A stretch of 64,000 nt of DNA from Pseudomonas sp. Os17 (GTDB lineage Bacteria > Pseudomonadota > Gammaproteobacteria > Pseudomonadales > Pseudomonadaceae), in NCBI RefSeq assembly GCF_001547895.1, contig NZ_AP014627.1, positions 1,429,501 to 1,493,500 of the forward strand. The letters are read 5' to 3'. A program made the translations under genes and the position numbers. The notes below the pieces were generated by a model. It was not told where the DNA came from. It searched no databases and saw nothing but the letters and a program-made list of their open reading frames with translations. Positions 48,392 to 55,591 of this stretch are shown here, piece after piece. Positions within the stretch are counted from its first letter, which is position 1. Each line of letters begins with the position of its first letter.

Positions 48392-49312
48392 TCATGTGTC
48401 GCGGCCCTGTTCCATCAACCCTTGCTCCAACAATCCCTGCTCCAACAATCCCTGCTCCATTAACCAGTGTGCAAAACACTCGGCCGACGGATTGGCCGCG
48501 CCTTTGGCGGTCACCAGCCAGTAGCCGATGTGAGGGCTGTGCAGGGAGGGCAGGTCGAAGGCATCCACCAGGCTACCTTGGGCGAGGTGGCGGCGGATCA
48601 GCTGACGGCGGCCCATGGCGATGCCTTGGCCGGCCACTGCCGCTTCCACCACGATGTTGTAGTCGTGGAGCATGACGCTGGGGTGGGAGCCGAGGTCGAT
48701 GCTGTTCTGCCTGCTCCAGTCGTCCCACTCAAAGGGCCGGTGGGAGCGGGCCATCAGCAAGGTGCCATTGGCCAGGGCGCGGGCCTTGAACTCCGGGCTG
48801 CACACCGGCGACAGCTGTTCGGCGAGAAAGCGCCTGGCCTCGACCTTGGGCCAGTTGCCCTTGCCGTAGCGAATGGCCAGGTCGACCTCGGCCCCGGCCA
48901 CATCCGCCAGGTCGATTGCCGGTTGCAGCTCCAGCTGGATCTCTGGGTGGCGGCGGCTGAAGTCCGCCAGGCGCGGGGCCAGCCACAAGGTGGCGAAGGA
49001 CGCCAGCAGGCCAACGCGCAGCACCCGCGGCGGCTCCGCGGCCAGCAGTGCCCGGGTGGCTGCGGCGATCTGCTCCAGGGCCGGCCGGATCTGCTGGTAA
49101 TAGGCGGCGCCAGCGGCGGTCAGGTCGATGGCGCGGGTGCGCCGCACAAACAGTGGCTGGCCCAGGTGCTGTTCGAGCTTGTGCACTTGATGGCTGATCG
49201 CGCTCTGGCTGACACACAGCTCCCGGGCCGCCTTGCTGAAACTCAGGTGGCGGGCCACGGCCTCGAAGGCGCGCAGGGCCAGTAGGGGGGGCAGGTGCTG
49301 GGGCGTTTGCAC
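48392..49312 (-). CDS. LysR family regulator (GcvA-like) with tandem-repeat C-terminus
   Basis: This 306-residue LysR protein has the HTH segment ALRAFEAVARHLSFSKAARELCVSQSAISHQVHKLE typical of the GcvA/AmpR subgroup and an effector domain from about residue 95. The C-terminus ends in four copies of a five-residue unit (LMEQG, LLEQG, LLEQG, LMEQG), encoded by 15-bp tandem repeats near 48415-48465. It is upstream of the RidA and aminotransferase genes, which it probably regulates. Confidence 0.9.
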   Translation of the reverse strand: MQTPQHLPPLLALRAFEAVARHLSFSKAARELCVSQSAISHQVHKLEQHLGQPLFVRRTRAIDLTAAGAAYYQQIRPALEQIAAATRALLAAEPPRVLRVGLLASFATLWLAPRLADFSRRHPEIQLELQPAIDLADVAGAEVDLAIRYGKGNWPKVEARRFLAEQLSPVCSPEFKARALANGTLLMARSHRPFEWDDWSRQNSIDLGSHPSVMLHDYNIVVEAAVAGQGIAMGRRQLIRRHLAQGSLVDAFDLPSLHSPHIGYWLVTAKGAANPSAECFAHWLMEQGLLEQGLLEQGLMEQGRDT

Positions 49313-49507
49313 ATCCGCTTTCCTATGGGTGGGGGGGCGGCCATTGTGCGGATAAAAAATCTCTCCGGCAGCGACTTTATTGCATTCGCGTTGGTCTGAT
49401 CACTGGTCAGGTGCGGCGCCGCGTCGCATTATTGGCACATTCGCCAAGGCCGTCCCGGGTTCCAGACCGCGCGGTCGATATTGACTTCGAGTGATGCAAG
49501 CCAAGCC

Positions 49508-49669
49508 ATGAATCAAGACGACAAACTGATCGACCTGACCGCCGAGCGCGCCAAGCGCGTGCATGACCTCAATGAAAAGCGCCTGAACGAAGTGCGCCAG
49601 GCATTCGAGCAGGCCATGCCGCTGGGCAAAGCCAAGAAAAAACCGAAAAATAAACCGAAAAAGCGCTGA
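49508..49669 (+). CDS. Small Lys-rich conserved protein
   Basis: This 53-residue protein has an acidic/amphipathic helix (KLIDLTAERAKRVHDLNEKRL) and a strongly basic tail (KAKKKPKNKPKKR) that may contact nucleic acid. The function is unknown. The ATG at 49508 is used; no strong ribosome-binding site is visible. The stop codon lies inside the loop of the terminator that follows. Confidence 0.68.
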   Translation: MNQDDKLIDLTAERAKRVHDLNEKRLNEVRQAFEQAMPLGKAKKKPKNKPKKR

Positions 49670-49682
49670 ACAGGGCGCTTTT
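49659..49682 (+). terminator. Terminator overlapping the end of the Lys-rich small gene
   Basis: AAAGCGC and GCGCTTT pair around an 8-base loop that includes the TGA stop; a run of six T follows. Confidence 0.8.
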
Positions 49683-49735
49683 TTGTTGATACAGGTCAGT
49701 TATTCCCCCTTCCTTGCGCCCACTCATGGGCGACA

Positions 49736-49749
49736 TTGACCCCGGTCAA
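49736..49749 (+). promoter_or_regulatory. Anr/FNR-type box and promoter of ccoM
   Basis: TTGAC-CCCG-GTCAA is a symmetrical variant of the Anr/FNR site TTGAT-N4-ATCAA. A -10-like TAACTT (49772-49777) lies such that the box would be centred at about -41.5, the usual position for Anr activation. The ATG of ccoM follows 66 bp after the box. Confidence 0.72.
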
Positions 49750-49814
49750 TTTTCCCCGCCGCCTCTTTGGTTAACTTAGCCCCATCGCAACAGGGCAAGA
49801 GCAGGAGGCCAGTC

Positions 49815-49931
49815 ATGTTTTTCGACAATGTGGTGATCGCCGGAGTGCTGACTGTCGGCCTCATGGTTCTGTTTTTCGCAGGGTTTGGATTCTTCATCTG
49901 GAAAGACGCGAATAAGCGTAAAAAACCTTAA
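49815..49931 (+). CDS. ccoM: Cbb3-type cytochrome c oxidase small subunit CcoM
   Basis: This 38-residue single-helix membrane protein (MFFDNVVIAGVLTVGLMV, then FIWKDANKRKKP) closely matches the small subunit CcoM found in the Pseudomonas stutzeri cbb3 oxidase structure. It has a GGAGG ribosome-binding site 6 bases before the ATG. The gene is far from any ccoNOQP genes in this window, as is known for ccoM. A probable Anr site upstream fits induction at low oxygen. Confidence 0.82.
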   Translation: MFFDNVVIAGVLTVGLMVLFFAGFGFFIWKDANKRKKP

Positions 49932-49965
49932 GTCTCTCCAGAGCAACGAGCACGCAAGGCATTTT

Positions 49966-49991
49966 GGGCAACTTCGGTTGCCCTTTTTTTT
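49966..49991 (+). terminator. Strong terminator after ccoM
   Basis: GGGCAAC and GTTGCCC pair around a TTCG tetraloop and are followed by eight T. Confidence 0.93.
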
Positions 49992-50014
49992 GCCTGCAGA
50001 AAAGCGTGCGGCAT

Positions 50015-50049
50015 AAAAAAAGGTGCGTCCCTGGGGGCGCACCTTTTTT
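50015..50049. terminator. Bidirectional terminator between ccoM and the PiT gene
   Basis: AAAAAAGGTGCG and CGCACCTTTTTT pair around a GC-rich loop. On the minus strand it ends the phosphate transporter transcript. Confidence 0.88.
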
Positions 50050-50066
50050 ATTCCCGGGCGGGTGGA

Positions 50067-51542
50067 TCAGGTGCCCAGGACCTTCGACGCCGCCCAGAAC
50101 AGGCCGGCCGACAGGGCCACCGTGGCCGGCAGGGTCAGTACCCAGGCCAGCAGGATGGTCTTCACCGTGCCGCTCTGCAGGCCGCTCTTGTTGGCGACCA
50201 TGGTCCCGGCCACGCCGGAGGAGAGTACGTGGGTGGTGGACACCGGCAGGCTGAAGATATTCGCCAGGCCGATCAGGCCCGCGGCGGTGATCTGTGCCGA
50301 CATGCCCTGAGCGTAGGTCATGCCCTGTTTGCCGATCTTCTCGCCAATGGTCAGTACCACGCGCTTCCAGCCGATCATGGTGCCCAGGCCCAGTGCCAGG
50401 GCCACCGCCAGGATTACCCAGAACGGCGCGTACTCGGTGGTGGCGGTCAGGTCCTTGCGCAGCTTGTCCAGGTCAGCCTTTTCACGGGCTGCCAGGTCCG
50501 GCAGTTTGCCCACTTTCTTCGCCGTGTCGTCCAGGCACAGCAGGTAGCGACGCACCTCGATGCGGCTCTCCGGCGACAGCGAGTGGTAATCGGCGACACC
50601 CTTGAGGCTGCTCAGCAGGGCGCTGATGGTCGGCTCGGTTTGTTGCGGATTGCAGCGGAACTTGCCCGGCAGGTCGTCTTTCACGCTCTTGCCCAGGGCC
50701 AGGAATTCGCCCAGGGAGTCGTGGTTGCGCTCATAGAACTGGCTCAGGTGCAGGGTTGCGTCGCGGGTCCGCTCGATCTGGTAGGTGGTGCTGTTGAGGT
50801 CCAGCACGAACTGCGCGGGGACGATACCGATCAGCACCAGCATGATCAGGCCAATGCCTTTCTGACCGTCGTTGGAACCGTGGACGAAGCTCACGGCCAT
50901 GGCCGAGATCACCAGCACCAGACGGTTCCAGAACGGTGGGTGCTTCTTGTCATCGACCTTGCGGCGCTGTTCCGGGGTCTTGTGCATCTTGGAGATCGGC
51001 CGCCACCATTTCAGGCCGATCAGCACCAGCGCGGCAATCAGGAAGCCGGCCATCGGCGAGAACACCAGGGAAGCGCCGATATCGATCGCTTTCTGCCAGT
51101 TCACGCCATCTCCCAGCGGGATGTCGTTGAGCAGGGCATTGGCCAGGCCGACACCGAGGATCGAGCCGATCAGGGTGTGGGAGCTGGAGGCCGGGATGCC
51201 GAAATACCAGGTGCCCAGGTTCCAGGCGATGGCCGCCGCCAGCAGCGAGAAGACCATGGCCAGACCGTGGCCGGTGTTGACATTGATCAGCAGTTCCACC
51301 GGCAGCAGGTGGACGATGGCATAGGCCACGCCGACCCCGCCCAGCAGCACACCGAGAAAATTGAATACACCGGAAAAGAATACGGCCAGGTGCGGCGGCA
51401 TGGCTTTGGTGTAGATAACAGTGGCAACCGCATTAGCGGTGTCATGAAAGCCGTTGATGAACTCGTAGGCGAGGACAAAAGCCAGGGCGAGCAAGAGGCT
51501 CACAAGCACCCAAGCATCCAGTCCGCTGAATAAATCGATCAT
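50067..51542 (-). CDS. Low-affinity inorganic phosphate transporter (PiT family)
   Basis: This 491-residue inner-membrane protein imports phosphate with protons, probably as metal-phosphate. The duplicated PiT signature is present: FINGFHDTANAVATVIYTKAM (N-terminal) and SVGTTHVLSS-like SLPVSTTHVLSSGVAGTMVA (C-terminal). A hydrophilic central loop (about 190-370) resembles E. coli PitA. It is transcribed alone toward a terminator. The symbol pitA is plausible. Confidence 0.93.
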   Translation of the reverse strand: MIDLFSGLDAWVLVSLLLALAFVLAYEFINGFHDTANAVATVIYTKAMPPHLAVFFSGVFNFLGVLLGGVGVAYAIVHLLPVELLINVNTGHGLAMVFSLLAAAIAWNLGTWYFGIPASSSHTLIGSILGVGLANALLNDIPLGDGVNWQKAIDIGASLVFSPMAGFLIAALVLIGLKWWRPISKMHKTPEQRRKVDDKKHPPFWNRLVLVISAMAVSFVHGSNDGQKGIGLIMLVLIGIVPAQFVLDLNSTTYQIERTRDATLHLSQFYERNHDSLGEFLALGKSVKDDLPGKFRCNPQQTEPTISALLSSLKGVADYHSLSPESRIEVRRYLLCLDDTAKKVGKLPDLAAREKADLDKLRKDLTATTEYAPFWVILAVALALGLGTMIGWKRVVLTIGEKIGKQGMTYAQGMSAQITAAGLIGLANIFSLPVSTTHVLSSGVAGTMVANKSGLQSGTVKTILLAWVLTLPATVALSAGLFWAASKVLGT

Positions 51543-51917
51543 GAAGGTTTTCTGACCCGGTCATAAGGGGGCGCGATTATGCCAGAAAACCCTGGTAATC
51601 AATGCACAAGGTGCTCACCGGTAACATTCTTCAACGAAAAAACTGACCCAGAGCAGAGTTTTTGTCGATTCTCGTCGAGCCTGGCAACCCATTGAGTTTA
51701 TTGGGTTTGAGCGCCATGAGTGCGGGCTCGACCGGCGTGAAGCAAAGGTTAAAACGATCGTATGAAATTTCAGCGAAAGGGCCTGCCGGGTGCCGATTCT
51801 CGTCCGGATGGGACAAGGTGGCGAAGGGCCCGGGGTGGCGAGCATCAATAGTCTGCCAGGCCGCCGAGATCATCGTGCGGACCAGCGAGCAAGCCCTATG
51901 AAGTCAGGTCGCCAGGA
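51543..51917. other. Intergenic region upstream of the PiT gene
   Basis: These 375 bp lie between the PiT start and the stop of a small minus-strand gene. A plus-strand open frame (51662-51901) has no ribosome-binding site or familiar features and is not accepted. I see nothing else that can be assigned. Confidence 0.4.
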
Positions 51918-52118
51918 TTATGGCTGTTCGGCCTTGAGCTCTTTTTCCATCTTTTGCAGTTCTTGAGTGAAAGCCTGATCGCGAATAGTTGCGCGTTTGC
52001 GCCAAGGTTTGCGTTCCGGTTCGGGCTGGGCGGCATAGCGGGTGATCTCGCCGCCGTAAACTTCCTTGTAACGTTGTTCCTGGCGCTCAAGTTCTGCGCG
52101 CAGTTCGTCTTTCGTCAC
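51918..52118 (-). CDS. Small charged conserved protein of unknown function
   Basis: This 66-residue, highly charged protein starts at a GTG (52118) preceded by AGGT. It reads [21 protein letters not shown] and is rich in Glu, Lys, Arg and Gln, likely helical. A longer open frame upstream has no start signal. I do not recognise a named family. Confidence 0.62.
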   Translation of the reverse strand: MTKDELRAELERQEQRYKEVYGGEITRYAAQPEPERKPWRKRATIRDQAFTQELQKMEKELKAEQP

Positions 52119-52803
52119 AGTGTTACCTAATTGAGTAAAGGTCCATTCCGGCGTAACGCATTGCCTGTGGGCGACTATAACAATCCGAATCGGGCTTTTG
52201 GGGCTGCCGATTCGTGATCCGTTCCAGCGTGCCTTTTGTTGCATGCGGCCACGTCACCGGATGAAGACAACTGTCGTAGCAACAGTGTTGTTTGTTGCAA
52301 GCGGATTGGCCGAATCTGCTTTGAGGTCAAGCGCTTGCGGCAGGTGATCGATTACAGCCTGGCGTCACCTGGGCGAGGCGGGAGCGGGACTCACTCCGTG
52401 TTCCTCGCTCGTGCAGTATAGCCGCGGCGAAGAATAACTCTATGGGCGACAAGTTTAAAATAGCCAACTTTATTGTGAGTGTTTTGTGACACGGAAGTTC
52501 GAAACACTTCCTACACGATGCTTCCTGTTTTCGTACTCCACCAATGGGAGTCTAGATGGGGCGTCGCTGCTCTTTATACAAGTGGCGAATGGAAAAAACA
52601 GCGCGCAGCGCCAGCGTCGGCTGGCGATTATTACTATGAGTTTTTGCAATAAAAGAGTGCTGAAGAGGGTGGCGGCCTCAAACGCGGCGGATTGCGATTA
52701 TCGGTCGCCGGTTCGATAATCGCCCAATGTTGCCGGTGGCAGCTTGTGCTGTCTCTCCAATACGGCTTGTAATACGGCCGAATTTTGTCGCAGGGAACCT
52801 GAA
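52119..52803. other. Long, partly AT-rich intergenic region upstream of pcaR
   Basis: These 685 bp include a stretch (about 52430-52660) with lower GC than the rest of the window. The last 110 bp hold the pcaR promoter and its operator pair. Two open frames here (52236-52421, 52486-52719) lack ribosome-binding sites and coding character. Confidence 0.5.
52693..52725. promoter_or_regulatory. PcaR-type operator pair upstream of pcaR
   Basis: GTTCGATAATCGCCC (52711-52725) differs by one base from GTTCGATAATCGCAC, recalled as the PcaR site of P. putida. An inverted copy (TGCGATTATCGGTC) lies just to its left (52693-52706). It probably mediates pcaR autoregulation. Confidence 0.72.
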
Positions 52804-53646
52804 ATGAACGATCAGATGCGTAATTCCTTTACCTCGGTGGCGCCGCCGATCGTGGCTTCGGCGGCGAAGAGGATTCAGGCGTTGACCGGTGACCCGGATT
52901 TCATGACTTCCCTGGCTCGTGGCCTGGCAGTGGTGCAGGCGTTCCAGGAGCGCAAGCGCCACCTGACCATCGCCCAGATCAGCCACCGCACGGAAATTCC
53001 CCGGGCCGCGGTGCGTCGTTGCCTGCACACCCTGATCAAGCTGGGCTACGCCACCACCGATGGGCGCACCTATTCGCTGCTGCCCAAGGTGCTGACCCTG
53101 GGCCATGCCTACCTGTCGTCGACGCCCCTGGCGGTTTCCGCTCAGCCCTATCTGGACCGCATGAGCGAGCAGCTCCACGAGGCTTGCAACATGGCCACCC
53201 TGGAAGGCGATGACATTCTCTACATCGCCCGTTCCGCCACCACCCAGCGCCTGATTTCCGTGGACCTGTCGGTCGGCGGGCGACTGCCGGCCTATTGCAC
53301 GTCCATGGGGCGCATCCTGCTGGCGGCCCTGGACGACTCTTCGTTGCATGAGTACCTGGAGCACGCCGACCTGCAGGCCAAGACCAGTCGCACCCTGCAT
53401 ACACCGGAAGCCCTGCTGGAATGCCTGCAACAGGTGCGTCGGCAAGGCTGGTGCATTGTCGACCAGGAGCTGGAGCAGGGGCTGCGCTCGATCGCCGTGC
53501 CGGTGTACGACGCCTCGGGCCAGGTGCTGGCGGCATTGAACGTCAGCACCCACGCCGGCCGGGTCAGCCGCGCCGAGTTGGAACAGCGCTTTTTGCCCGG
53601 CCTGCTGAGCGCCAGCCGCGATCTGAGCGCCCAGCTGTTTGCTTAA
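52804..53646 (+). CDS. pcaR: IclR family regulator PcaR of the beta-ketoadipate pathway
   Basis: This 280-residue IclR-type regulator has an N-terminal winged HTH (about 35-95; LTIAQISHRTEIPRAAVRRCLHTLIKLGY) and a C-terminal effector domain (ACNMATLEGDDILYIAR, STHAGRVSRAELEQRFLPGLL). It activates the pca genes in response to beta-ketoadipate. The ATG at 52804 follows a GGGA ribosome-binding site. pcaK lies downstream, and PcaR-type boxes lie before and after this gene. Confidence 0.93.
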   Translation: MNDQMRNSFTSVAPPIVASAAKRIQALTGDPDFMTSLARGLAVVQAFQERKRHLTIAQISHRTEIPRAAVRRCLHTLIKLGYATTDGRTYSLLPKVLTLGHAYLSSTPLAVSAQPYLDRMSEQLHEACNMATLEGDDILYIARSATTQRLISVDLSVGGRLPAYCTSMGRILLAALDDSSLHEYLEHADLQAKTSRTLHTPEALLECLQQVRRQGWCIVDQELEQGLRSIAVPVYDASGQVLAALNVSTHAGRVSRAELEQRFLPGLLSASRDLSAQLFA

Positions 53647-53649
53647 GCT

Positions 53650-53664
53650 GTTCGATAAACGCAC
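53650..53664 (+). promoter_or_regulatory. PcaR-type operator between pcaR and pcaK
   Basis: GTTCGATAAACGCAC differs from the pcaR-regulon consensus GTTCGATAATCGCAC at one position. It sits 3 bp after the pcaR stop and about 270 bp before pcaK, so it may mark the pcaK promoter. Confidence 0.68.
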
Positions 53665-53792
53665 AGATCCGCCTCGGACGAATTGACGCTGTTTCCCCTG
53701 GCTCATTAATGTCGCGGCAGCGTCATCGGCGGCCAGCCGGCATTGCCGGTCTGCGCCGATGACCCGTCCAATAATAATGAAGAGGCCAACTC

Positions 53793-53855
53793 ATGAGCAT
53801 GCTCTCCCTGCGTCGTTGCCGTGACCGTTCCTGCCGTCCCGCCCGAGTCGCCTGA
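53793..53855 (+). CDS. Possible 20-codon leader ORF upstream of pcaK
   Basis: An ATG at 53793 opens a 20-residue frame (MSMLSLRRCRDRSCRPARVA, then TGA). GAAGAGG lies about 10 bases upstream, and AATAATAA (53770-53777) overlaps the ribosome-binding region. Seven of twenty residues are Arg. It may be a regulatory leader peptide for pcaK, which starts 80 bp downstream. This is a weak call. Confidence 0.4.
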   Translation: MSMLSLRRCRDRSCRPARVA

Positions 53856-53925
53856 TTTACTCCACCCTTTCTACGTGACCTGATCAGCCCCTGGCGGCCT
53901 TTGCTCGCCTGCGTTTTAGTGTGGA

Positions 53926-53936
53926 AATAACAACAA
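53926..53936 (+). promoter_or_regulatory. Hfq/Crc-type motif at the pcaK start
   Basis: AATAACAACAA directly precedes and overlaps the pcaK ATG, matching the AANAANAA target of Hfq/Crc catabolite repression. A similar motif AATAACAA lies before pcaI (55568-55575). Confidence 0.65.
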
Positions 53937-55282
53937 TGAACCAACCTCAATCCGCTGTAGGGAACTGCCTTGATGTGCAGTCCTTCATCAATGCCCAACC
54001 CTTGTCCCGTTACCAGTGGCGAGTGGTGATCCTGTGTTTTCTGATTGTCTTCCTCGATGGCCTGGACACCGCGGCCATGGGCTTCATTGCCCCGGCGCTG
54101 TCCCAGGACTGGGGCATCGACCGCGCCAGCCTCGGCCCGGTGATGAGCGCCGCGCTGATCGGCATGGTCTTCGGCGCCCTGGGCTCTGGACCCCTGGCCG
54201 ACCGTTTCGGGCGCAAGGTGGTGCTGGTGGGGGCGGTGCTGCTGTTCGGCGCCTTCAGCCTGGCGTCGGCCTATAGCACCAATGTCGATCAGTTGCTGGT
54301 CCTGCGCTTTCTCACCGGCCTGGGGCTGGGGGCGGGCATGCCCAACGCCACCACGCTGCTGTCGGAATACACCCCCGAGCGCCACAAATCGCTGCTGGTA
54401 ACCAGCATGTTCTGCGGTTTCAACCTGGGCATGGCCGGCGGTGGCTTCATTTCCGCCAAGCTGATTCCGGCCTTCGGCTGGCACAGCCTGCTGCTGATTG
54501 GCGGAATTCTGCCGTTGATCCTGGCCCTGGTGCTGGTGGTCTGGTTACCGGAGTCGGCGCGTTACCTGGTGGTGCGCAATCGCGGCACCGACAGGGTGCG
54601 CAAGACCCTGGCGCCGATCGCCCCGGCCATCGTCGGCGAGGCCGGCAGTTTCAGCGTGCCCGAGCAGAAGACGGTGAAGGCGCGCAACGTGTTCGCGGTG
54701 ATCTTCTCCGGCACTTACAGCGTGGGCACCTTGCTGCTGTGGCTGACCTATTTCATGGGCCTGGTGATTGTCTACCTGCTGACCAGCTGGCTGCCGACCC
54801 TGATGCGGGACAGCGGGGCGAGCATGGAGCAGGCCGCCTTTATCGGCGCCCTGTTCCAGTTCGGTGGGGTGCTCAGCGCCGTAGCCGTGGGCTGGGCCAT
54901 GGACCGTTTCAATCCGCACAAGGTGATCGGCTGTTTCTACCTGCTGGCCGGGGTCTTTGCCTACGCCGTGGGGCAAAGCCTGGGCAACATCACCCTGCTC
55001 GCCACCCTGGTGCTGATCGCCGGCATGTGCGTCAACGGCGCGCAATCGGCGATGCCGTCCCTGGCGGCGCGTTTCTATCCGACCCAGGGGCGGGCCACCG
55101 GGGTGTCCTGGATGCTCGGCATCGGCCGTTTCGGTGCCATCCTCGGCGCCTGGATGGGGGCGACCCTGCTGGGCCTGGGCTGGAACTTCGAACAGGTACT
55201 GACCGCCCTGGTGATTCCGGCGGCCTTGGCCACCACCGCCGTGGTGATCAAGGGCATGGTCAGCCACGCCGACGCCACCTGA
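53936..55282 (+). CDS. pcaK: 4-hydroxybenzoate/protocatechuate MFS transporter PcaK
   Basis: This 448-residue aromatic acid/H+ symporter has twelve helices. The N-terminal FLDGLDTAAMGFIAPALSQDWGI carries the DGxD motif of the AAHS family, and the loop GPLADRFGRKVVLVGAVLLFG is the MFS A-motif. It imports 4-hydroxybenzoate or protocatechuate for the pathway encoded downstream and can aid chemotaxis to aromatics. The ATG at 53936 is preferred over one five codons upstream. Confidence 0.92.
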   Translation: MNQPQSAVGNCLDVQSFINAQPLSRYQWRVVILCFLIVFLDGLDTAAMGFIAPALSQDWGIDRASLGPVMSAALIGMVFGALGSGPLADRFGRKVVLVGAVLLFGAFSLASAYSTNVDQLLVLRFLTGLGLGAGMPNATTLLSEYTPERHKSLLVTSMFCGFNLGMAGGGFISAKLIPAFGWHSLLLIGGILPLILALVLVVWLPESARYLVVRNRGTDRVRKTLAPIAPAIVGEAGSFSVPEQKTVKARNVFAVIFSGTYSVGTLLLWLTYFMGLVIVYLLTSWLPTLMRDSGASMEQAAFIGALFQFGGVLSAVAVGWAMDRFNPHKVIGCFYLLAGVFAYAVGQSLGNITLLATLVLIAGMCVNGAQSAMPSLAARFYPTQGRATGVSWMLGIGRFGAILGAWMGATLLGLGWNFEQVLTALVIPAALATTAVVIKGMVSHADAT

Positions 55283-55300
55283 GGCCATCTCGCCCCCTAG

Positions 55301-55399
55301 GCGCTGTCGCAGGCTGCCCGCGGGCCCGGAGGGGCCCGCTGTTCCAAGGTCCTGCGCAAGGTTCTTCAAGCCCCATCGCAGCCTGCGGCGGCGGCCACT
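55301..55399. repeat. Second-type REP pair between pcaK and pcaI
   Basis: CTGTCGCAGGCTGCC and the reverse form CATCGCAGCCTGCGG face each other across a GC-rich centre with its own hairpin (GCGGGCCCGGAGGGGCCCGC). Related units occur at 26937 and 59756. It may separate the pcaK and pcaIJ transcripts. Confidence 0.65.
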
Positions 55400-55460
55400 A
55401 GCCGACCCGCAAGGCTGTTTCGGGACGGGAGAGCGGTAATCGATAGCCACGCAACAATGC

Positions 55461-55493
55461 GTTCGATAATCGAACACTCAGTCGATTATCGGA
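55461..55493. promoter_or_regulatory. PcaR-type operator pair upstream of pcaI
   Basis: GTTCGATAATCGAAC (55461-55475) is one base from the pcaR-regulon consensus, and an inverted partner (GTCGATTATCGGA) follows at 55481-55493. The pcaI ATG lies about 100 bp downstream, behind the AANAANAA motif at 55568-55575. Confidence 0.75.
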
Positions 55494-55591
55494 TTGTTTG
55501 GGGTCTGGCTCCCGCTTAATCTTCAGTCACTGCGGCGCGCCCAGAGCGCCTTTTTCTCCAGTCGCTGAATAACAATCGGGAGACCCCATCC

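Larger units (their letters stand above)
55283..55591. other. Intergenic region between pcaK and pcaI
   Basis: These 309 bp hold the second-type REP pair (55301-55399), the PcaR-type operator pair (55461-55493) and a Hfq/Crc-type motif (55568-55575) next to GGGAG before pcaI. No CDS is apparent. Confidence 0.7.

Noticed and set aside
51662..51901. 79-codon plus-strand ORF upstream of the PiT gene
   Set aside because: No ribosome-binding site, no recognisable family and odd composition; probably chance.
52486..52719. 77-codon plus-strand ORF upstream of pcaR
   Set aside because: It begins at GTG without a Shine-Dalgarno sequence, lies in AT-rich DNA and runs through the PcaR operator pair.
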